This document shows, piece after piece, positions 56,345 to 64,000 of a stretch of 64,000 bases of DNA (position 1 is its first letter; each line of letters opens with the position of its first letter). Made by a program: the position numbers and the translations under genes. The notes under the pieces are model-generated. The model saw nothing but the letters and a program-made list of their open reading frames with translations, had not been told where the DNA came from and did no database searches. Source of the DNA: Physcia stellaris (Eukaryota > Ascomycota > Lecanoromycetes > Caliciales > Physciaceae); NCBI GenBank assembly GCA_018902385.1, contig JABSSW010000021.1:558001-622000 (forward strand), in the 5' to 3' direction.

Positions 56345-58080
56345 ATGGATGACGACGAGGTGCAGATCCCCGAAGACGAAGCCTTGAAGGCTTTCTTGCC
56401 GCAAGGGTTTGGCAAACAAACAAAGGAAACCGATGTTGCTCGACAAATCGAAAGAAGCAAGCGGGACATTGGCCAAAATGCCATTAAGGCTAGGGAAGTA
56501 CAAGGCGATCAAAGCGCCGATGGAGACTCAAATGACGACGATGACGATTTGGACGAAGAAGATGAGTTTCCAGTATCTCATGAGATTGTGCTCAAGACGC
56601 ATGAGCGGTCAGTTACCACGATGTCCGTCGATCCTTCGGGCTCGCGGCTCATCACCGGCTCGACAGACTGCACTGTCAAATTGCACGACTTCTCTTCAAT
56701 GACGCCCACTACTCTACGCGCTTTTAAGTCTGTCGACCCCACTGCCACTAAGACATCGGCCAACTCAGAGACGCACCCCATACACCACGTAGCCTTCAAT
56801 CCCAACTCGCCGAGCCAAGTTCTCATAATACCCGCAACTCCCCAAGCAAAGATCTTCAGTAGAGACGGTGAAGAGCTTCTGGAATTTGTCAAGGGTGATA
56901 TGTACCTCCGGGATATGCATAATACAAAGGGCCATATCTCGGAGATATCCACAGGACCTGGCATCCTACCAACAAGAATCTGTGCGTCACCGCAGGAACC
57001 GATAGTACCTTGAGGATATGGGATGTCAACCTCCAGAGGTCACAGAAAGATGTCATCGTACACAAGTCAAGAGCGGCGGGATCCGCAGGTAGAACTAGGA
57101 TGACCGCAGTTGTATGGGGATCCTCTTCGCAAGGATCAAGTAGCTTGCTGGTTGCCGCAGCTTACGATGGTAGCTTGGTCATGTGGGGAGGTGACGGACC
57201 GTATTCAAGGCCATCAGGAGAGATCAGAGAGGCCCACAAAAAGGACACATGGACTGGAGGCATTGACATCAGTGCTGACGGGCGTACGGTAGTGACGCGT
57301 GGGGGCGATGATACGATCAAATTATGGGACACGAGAAAGTTCAAGCAGGCTGTTAGTACGGTTGAGCATCCGTCTACATCGGACCAATTTGCCAACACCG
57401 ACATCCGATTCTCACCGAACTCGTCATCAGTTATCACAGGCTCGGCAACCGGTCATGTCCATATCCTCAATCCCGCAACGTTGAAACCAGAACTCGTCAC
57501 GCCAGTCACCCCTGGATCGCCTCTCACCACGGTGCTCTGGCACCACCGACTAAACCAGATCCTCACCGGTTCAGCAAATGCCGAAACTCATGTTCTTTAC
57601 AATCCAAAGACATCACAGAACGGCGCAGTCATGATCATGTCAAAAGCCCCTAAGCGAAGACACATTGACGACGATCCAACTCTAACCACTGACGTCTCTC
57701 AGGGTCTCTCCGGTGACAGTATAGTCAATCCCAACGGACTGCTGACTGGCGCCAATGATGCTTCAGCGAGTTATGCCGCTCGCCATCCCACTGTTGGCAT
57801 GACTGCTTCAGGTCGCAGTCGCGATCCGCGACGCCCCCACATCCCCATGACGACGCCATTTGCAAAGAGCCAGCCGGATGAGCAGCATATCAAAAACAAC
57901 ATCCCACTGAGCTCGATGCGAGATGAGGACCCAAGGGAGGCGCTACTTAAATATGCTGAAAAGGCAGAGAAAGACCCAATGTTCACGAATGCATGGAAAA
58001 AGACGCAACCGAAAACTCTTTATGCTGACATCAGTGATGAAGAAGAGGAGCCGGACAAGAAAAAGGTTAAACGAACCTAG
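56345..58080 (+). CDS. WDR70-like WD40 protein, with one frame break
   Basis: No introns. ATG 56345 opens 'DDDEVQIPEDEALKAFLPQG', then an acidic run ('DDDDDLDEEDEFPVSHE') and WD40 blades: 'HERSVTTMSVDPSGSRLITG', 'LRIWDVN', 'TRGGDDTIKLWDTRKF' and 'FSPNSSSVITGS'. The C-terminus 'AWKKTQPKTLYADISDEEEE' is typical of WDR70/gastrulation-defective proteins. The span is 1736 nt, one short of a multiple of three. At 56953-56958 'acaggacctgg' lacks one base, so the conserved 'ISEISTGTWHPTNKNLC' changes frame after 'STG'. No GT-AG intron can repair this without losing conserved 'YLRDM..TKGHISEI'. Orthologues act in chromatin and DNA-repair contexts. With one shift in 578 codons, assembly error is likely. 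Confidence 0.9.
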
Positions 58081-61000
58081 ATTAAGGATTTGTAAATATA
58101 CGAGTTGCGTATCATCAAGTGCAAAGCCTTCCCAGCTGCCTCGGTACTCCTCTTTCGTCATGTTGCACCTGGGCTATCGAAGCTTGAGATTTAGATGCAG
58201 AAGATCGATCAGTCGTCTCCTACATCTTTACATCTCCTTTTTTCCTTGACATCAATGTGCCTAAAACCAGATACCAACTTTGGCGGGTTACGTGTATGCT
58301 GCAAGATACCAGTCCAGCTCCCCTGTGTATGTTGATATAATGACTTCATAGGCAACTTACAAATATCACATTCGATGGTTAGCATCACTCAGTTCGTTTA
58401 GGAATGGACCTGATAGGCGCAATGGCTCATCATTTCAAGTTCCTTAACAAGGGACGCGGAAGAAAGGAAAGAAAAGATCAATTTTCCTACCGTAGTTTTC
58501 GGTAACAGGACCAATAAATATTTTTCGATCTTTTAATTCAACAAACGTTCTGATCAATAACACCACTTTGCATCGATAAAACTCCTCAAGTGTTCGAGAG
58601 CCGATATATCTCATCTCCTGCCAAAAAACGAAATGACAAAACGCCAAGCCTAAGTGTGGCGCGCATGACACACAGCAATCGAACTTATACAAGGCTTACT
58701 ACCAATTAACCGGCTACCTGATAGCCTACCATAGCATACGAGCAAAATTAGGCAATAATAGATACTCCCGTACACACTGCACTGATTCCCCAGCCATGAG
58801 ATGTTGAAAATGGCGTCCGCCCACCTCCCATATCTGCAGCACTTCCTCTCTCCCAATCCCAGCTTCACACCCATGCATGGTTCACACGATATACTATCCA
58901 GGGCAGGGCTTCGATATGAAGATAGATGATTGCTCCTCCGCCGGGTTCGCGCACTTTGGATGCTGACACTTGCGCGCCCCTCAGACTCATATTCGCACAT
59001 CGTTGGCTAGGCTTGTCCAATTCGAATCTTGCGTGGATCCTGAGTGTTTAACTGAAATGGGAGAACATTTGACGCATTCCGGCCGCTGATGAAATCCCTT
59101 TCTTATTGGCCCGATGTATCATCATGCGAAATAAGTCAGTACAAGTACTATGGCAGTAGAGTAGAATAGGATAGAGTGGCGCGGGAGGTTTGTTCATCTA
59201 CTGACTTATTTGCTCTCGTATCCTCATTACTTATGTTATATAAGGAGATCATCTAGTTCGCGCTTCACGGATTACTTTAGTGGAGCGCCGGGGGTGGTGC
59301 TGCTAGGGATGATCATCTCAGGCATTGTTATCCCAAGCTGCGAACTGGGAAAAGCTCTTGTTGATGCCTGAGATGTCCGAACGCAGAGATATCGGTGCAT
59401 GGAAAGAAAAGAAGAGGCGCTGTGGCTGGGATTGCTAGACCCGCTTGCGGTCTCGAGATAATGCTATTTTATAGCTATTGTACACGTGGGGTGGGGGATA
59501 TGAGTTGTTTAGTAATCGTTTCTGCGTTCGTGCTATGGGTTTCTCTTTGGTCAGGTGGTAGGTACTGGGCTTTTGAGAGATGAGGAGTGGAAAATGGTGG
59601 TTATGGATATGATGTTGAGAGCTGTCTCATTCTGATGGCATGTGTTTGTAAGATATACGGGGAACTCTAGTAAGATATGTTTTGCTTACGTACTTATAGC
59701 TTCTTCATGCTGTGTTGGGATAGTTAGCGGTGTGTTTATGGAGATAGCAATTGGGGGTAGCAAGTAAGAGGGAGGAGTAGGAGCGTGATTTGTTGGAAGG
59801 AGGATGGTGAGGGGGTGGTGAGGGGAGAGGGATAATGGGGATGGCAATCGGTGGGTGGAGAGAGGATGGTGGGTATTTGTGGTGGTGATTGGAAATTATG
59901 GTGGAGGGCGAACAGATGAGAGACAATGGAGCGTTACAGGGCTTTATAGGGCATCGGTAGACATCATGGATATCATGAAGAAGATCGAAGTGAAAGGGAA
60001 CGATCGGCAATGATGATACAAGGACTTGTTGATTCGTTGGCATTGGGCATGGGTAGAATGAATCGGTGGGGGGGCCAGAAATCTGGACTTGTTGAACTTG
60101 GTGATGAGTGGAAGAATCACAGATACACTTTCTAATCTACTGGGTAAGTTGATCCCTGTTTGATTCCCATCACATATCGACAAAGCTGCACTACGAGTTC
60201 ATCTCGGGACTACCGCCCCTTACATCAATCTAGATCAGGTTGTTGAAACCCTTTTAGCTCCTCTCTCCTATCAAGAAAGCCACAGATCCTTCGCACAAAG
60301 TAACGGTCGGACGTGGATTTGTCCTTCCATCGTTTACTACTTTTGATTACACTTCCGCAATTGGTGTATGCTCTCTTGCCCTCAAAATTACCAACCTGCG
60401 CCCCAGCATCAGCCCGCTTGCTCTGCTTCAATTCCTCCCCTTTCAACGAGAATGTGCAGTCCAAGGATGACTTACCCCAGTAGAACAGCAGGTGCCAGTC
60501 TGCGACTCCTGACCGCCAGTTTTTGGCGCAGTGCACAGTCAATCCCTGTTCCGGTAGATAGGCCGTCCGCGTCCAGGAGGAAATCGTTGCAGCATTCGGC
60601 GTGTTGGCGGCTAGGTGTGTAGGTGAAGGATGAATTGGGGCAATGCGGCAGTGGCGAGGAAGACGAGGGGTGTGAGACAGAGCGAGAGAGGTGGGGAAGT
60701 TGCATTGTGGTCGAGGAAGGGTGGACGGGGGTGTTTTGCTGGAGACTTGGTGGTAAGTGCGATGATGGCTAGAGAGGAGCAGAAGGGAGGAGATATATGA
60801 TGTGATAAGACGAATAGAGAGAGAAGGAAAGATTGACGACTCTATATATATATAGGAAATCATGGCTTATGGTCGTGATTCGTGTCGTACTCGTACGATA
60901 CATCAAAAATTGCCTATGGAAACGTAAAGTTGCCAAAAGAGAGACGGCAATCATTTTACCCGGCTTGTTCCCGTCGCAGTGTTACCTCTTTGCGAGGAGG

Positions 61001-61319
61001 TGGAGAAGGCATTTAGCTGAGCGAGCTTCTCCGACAGAGGCGCTCGCATGAGCCATCCTGTTGATATCCAAGTGAATGCATCGACGTCCTGCCGGTTAGC
61101 TGAGCAGCCCCTGAAATCCACGGGAAATACTCGAGGCCAAAGACATTATAAACGTGGAGCATCAATGATGAGTGGGAGTCCACAAAAGTCGGAGCGACCC
61201 ACCATCAGCTCTCATCAGCCTTTGCCGCTCCTTTCTACGGAGAACACGGCATGTGAGTGGTCCTCTTAATGTTGACGAAACGATTTGCTGGAAACTGGTC
61301 TCCTGATTGTGCAGATATC
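58081..61319. other. gene-poor stretch, 3.2 kb
   Basis: Open frames (58444-59000 -, 59705-60183 -, 60225-60863 -, 60705-60472 -) overlap in different frames and none has convincing domains. 60705-60480 (minus) ends at a good GTAAGT donor and may be an exon of a small gene I cannot complete. 59580-59960 is purine-rich on the plus strand. A TA-dinucleotide run lies at ~60842-60852. Confidence 0.4.
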
Positions 61320-61920
61320 ACCAAAAGTATAGTGGCGCCAAAGAGGAAAACACTCATGATGTGTTGGTCAGTGAAGGTGGAAAAGTGTTTCTTCCGATGT
61401 CTTCTCGTTAGTGATATAATAGTGAAGCCAACGAGTAATAAGAGATACCAAACTACTTGCTCTGTTGTTTTCAGATGATCTAGAACCATAACGGAGCCAG
61501 ATGGGGAAACACCCAAGGTCTGTCGAGTTTTCAGTGGAAGCGCTGGTGATACAATCGCGACTCCAACCAGTAAAAAATGCCAAATCCAATGAACTTACTC
61601 TTGATGCATGGTCCGCAAGTACAACAGAGCCAAAGAAGAAAACACACATGGTTTTCGACTTTGCTCCAAGGGTGGCACCTTTTTCCGATGAATTCTCGAT
61701 GATGATATGATGACCACAATGAGTAAGACGTGCCGTATTCGCTTACATTGTTGTTGAATGATGCTCCACAAGCATAACGGAGCGAAAAAGGAGTACACAT
61801 GGCTGTGAGATTTGCTCAGAGAGAGAAAATAGATAAACTTTCCAGATCGCTCCTCAGTGATGATATAATCAATTCACCATTGGTAAGAGATACCGAGTCA
61901 GCTTAGCTTGCCTTTATTCG
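61320..61920 (-). repeat. diverged tandem array, four units of ~133-160 bp
   Basis: On the plus strand, units begin near 61334, 61494, 61627 and 61780, each with a version of 'gagccaaagaagaaaacaca'. Shared later words are 'ttccgatg..ttctcg', 'gtgatataat' and 'gcataacgga'. On the minus strand each unit presents the same short open segment ending in a splice-donor-like word ('agtaagt', 'tgtaagc', 'gcaagt'). The segments read 'CVFFFGSVVLADHAS', 'GVSPSGSVMVLDHLKTT' and 'LLFRSVMLVEHHSTT'. It may be a row of duplicated micro-exons, or a non-coding repeat. Confidence 0.7.
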
Positions 61921-62660
61921 ACATTTCGGCTCGACCAATGATTAGACGTAAGTATGATGGTCAGCGATCAAGTTGCAAGCGAGGGAAAAGCATGTCATTT
62001 GGTGGTACGTCGATCCGAGAACCAAGGAAAAAGATGTGAGGTTTGAGAGGCCATGAGCCAAGGTATTGTTCTTGAACTTCATGGTATCTGTGACCATCGG
62101 CGAGGTAGCCTGGATTTAGGTTTCTGTTGTCTCGTAAACTGTCCAAATCTGCGTCTCCACTTACAAAGGACCGCTTCCTGGTTAAGCCCTGGCGGTTCAG
62201 TCTACTTATGACTGACCACTGCGTGTCTTGAGAATGTTACATGTATCAAAGAGCGGTAATCACGACTTGTGTTATTATCCAAAGGAAAGACAGACTCCAT
62301 ATCCAATTTGTCTACCTATATAAGAATAAGAACGGTAATAGCCTAATCTAGCTGAAACTCCTCTACTTTAAATTCCGTTCATGTCCATGTTGAATCGTTT
62401 TTTAGTAAAAACGGTGAAGCGAGTGACGTTAAAGGAAATCCAGCTTCTTTCTTGAAGTTGATCAGTCTCTGTATCAGTGTTAGCTCAAGCTTGACCATAG
62501 AGCTCCAAACTTCTACGATATCCAATTTTGTGAAATAGAATTCTAATGTCTCCTTCGAATACGATGCAAACCTGTGTGAGATACTCAACTCGAACTCGAG
62601 AGCCAATATCGTATACTCTTCCAGTGTCGATTCGGAAATGATATAGCTAGATTTGTTTCG
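61921..62660. other. intergenic or 3' flank, 0.74 kb
   Basis: An open frame 62606-62379 (minus) continues in the same frame after the TAA that ends the NLR-like gene upstream ('EEYTILALEFELSISHRFAS'). It could be a former C-terminus of that gene, now beyond a stop. No other feature. Confidence 0.35.
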
Positions 62661-64000
62661 TTAGCCAGAATTGGAAAATTCGTTGTTTTCTCGAATTCTA
62701 TGAATATTTTCCCCAAAAACTCTATAAAATTCGTCCATTTGCTCTCCTGTTGCAAGCTTTGCAAAACCCCTCTTATATGTTTCGAGTATGGATTTCGACT
62801 CCGCTTCTGAAAGATCGTACTCGGCAATCACATCTCCTATTGACATAGAAGTACTCAGTCAGCATATTGTTGATGGAGGAAGTGTTGTTGGGCGAGTTCT
62901 CAGAAATAATACTGTAACAATACATTTGAAATTACAGTAAGTTATTAGAACAACACACCTGAAACACTGCTATTGATCTGAACGTTGAAGCATTTCGCAT
63001 AGTAAGGAGCGCCTGCATCGAGGCATACTTCTCTTATTCGGGAGAGCGCGGACTGGCCCTTCAGGCATAATTCAGCAACTGCCCAGACTGAGAGACCGAA
63101 TCGAAAGCGATATGTTGTTGAGTCTATCCACTCTGGCTTCTCACTTATCGTAATGACTATTGTATGTGTTAATACAGCACCACTGGCTATGAAGCCCATC
63201 ATTGTTTTGGCGAATTCGGTCTGCAGTTCCAGAATTTCTGAATAATCATGAGCTGTTCTCGAAATCGAAGAGAGCAGTATGCTGGACATTCGCATTAAGA
63301 ACATTGACCATGATGTGGAGTCGCTTGATATTCCAGGATTCAAGTCAACATCACCAGCAAGGAGCTCCTGGGCCAAAAGTAACCCCGACAAGACTCTAGC
63401 TATTCCGTACCCGAATCCGTACTCTAAATGGACTGAGGATATCGACAGATGTAATAAATAGATTTCAGCATTTCCAGTGGGCAATGTGGTATCATTTTCA
63501 AGGGTGTGGCGCACATATCCAAGGATACCGTATGAAGCTGCAAATAATAGAAAGTTCCATTTTTTGGTTAGTATCAAGCTAGATGTATCGATGGTGTCGC
63601 GCTGACATCTGATAGATCCTATGGGTGTACTGAGATTGGGCTGAAGACTAATCTTTTGTCGCTTGTGATGCTGTTCCGTCGCAGATCTCAAATCTTCATA
63701 TGGGCCTCCCCAGCGTTCAGACCAATGGGAGTCATGATGCGATCCTCCACAATTTTGGTCTATCCTAGACATGATGTCCTCTGTGAGTTCACATAGGGTC
63801 GTTTGTGCGACTTCCGTCTGGTGCTCGGCTAGCCATACGTTGAACATAACATTATCGATGGATTCGTCCCGTTCCTGCAGCCCAAACATCCTTATGTCAG
63901 CAAGTAAAGTCTTGACATAGAATACTTGAGGATGGAAACTATCCGGCGTATTTTCTTTCAGGAAGGCTCCTCCTTTATTTAGATCACGCATAAAGTCAAC
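62661..64000 (-). CDS. NLR-like protein, C-terminal part (5' end outside window)
   Basis: Two visible exons on the minus strand: from the window edge to 62959, and 62836-62661, joined by a 122-nt intron (GTGTGT..CAATAG). The frame is exact and ends in TAA. It opens with 'GGAFLKENTPDSFHPQVFY', which corresponds to the region after the NACHT winged helix in fungal NLRs (compare 'FLHRTVKDFLE' in the gene at the left edge). It continues with 'WNFLLFAASYGILGYVRHTL' and ankyrin-like helices ('AELCLKGQSALSRIREVCLD', 'CLDAGAPYYAKCF'). The NTPase lies outside the window, so the class call is by resemblance. The same frame stays open past the TAA to ~62379. A short EF-hand-like acidic-helical tail ('EYDLSEAESKSILETYKRG') ends the protein. 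Confidence 0.6.

Noticed and set aside
58650-59000. 116-codon minus-strand ORF
   Set aside because: No homology-like features; sits in a gene-poor stretch.
60225-60863. 212-codon minus-strand ORF
   Set aside because: Low-complexity start and no domain. The three frames around 60705-60480 are all open, so none can be chosen, although a GTAAGT donor there is suggestive.
1-64000. CRISPR array, bacterial operon signals or plasmid features
   Set aside because: Genes have spliceosomal introns throughout; the short tandem repeats found (24, 44, 54 and ~150 bp) lack spacer structure.
1-64000. LTR or other virus-like element
   Set aside because: No long direct terminal repeats, and no reverse transcriptase, integrase or capsid motif recognised on either strand.

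Overview
This is nuclear DNA of a filamentous ascomycete (Pezizomycotina). Genes sit on both strands and have short introns, mostly 48-166 nt, with GTAAGT/GTGAGT-type donors and pyrimidine-CAG/TAG acceptors. The gene content fits: NACHT/NLR-like proteins, a Zn2Cys6 regulator, secreted small proteins, an F-box gene, a GH20 chitobiase, a copper amine oxidase, CAF1 and a complex I B12 subunit. The class cannot be fixed from the window alone. No CRISPR array, rRNA or intact tRNA was seen, and no retroviral or LTR-type element was recognised.

Layout. 0-13 kb is accessory: the C-terminal part of a NACHT/NLR-like gene (1-1602), a DUF3237-like secreted protein (3900-4508), a decayed flavin monooxygenase (6633-8264) beside an intact MCT-type MFS transporter (8857-10250), and a second secreted protein (12160-12923). 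14-18 kb holds a large coiled-coil protein with a duplicated C-terminal module. 19-23 kb holds an F-box gene, a decayed copy of it, and a near-perfect 31-bp foldback between them. 23-26 kb has a secreted-protein gene interrupted by one TAG and a promethin/LDO-like membrane protein. 27-32 kb has a degenerate region, a Zn2Cys6 regulator whose zinc cluster is split by an intron, and a fragment of another regulator-like gene. 33-42 kb is rich in small lineage-type genes, including a three-copy unknown family at 37.1-40.3 kb. 43-58 kb is the conserved part: GH20 hexosaminidase, pirin, NIPA-type Mg transporter, copper amine oxidase, CAF1/POP2 head-to-head with NDUFB3-like B12, a MITE, and WDR70. 58-64 kb is mostly gene-poor, with a diverged tandem array at 61.3-61.9 kb and a second NLR-like gene leaving the window.

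Two themes stand out. First, the flanks are typical of fungal self/non-self recognition neighbourhoods (NLR-like genes at both ends, F-box duplication, decayed copies). Second, several otherwise well conserved genes carry isolated one-base frame breaks or a single stop (pirin, WDR70, the 23-kb secreted protein). That pattern could be real decay or assembly indels and must be settled before these genes are called broken. Three candidate introns of only 32-33 nt are a further point for transcript data.
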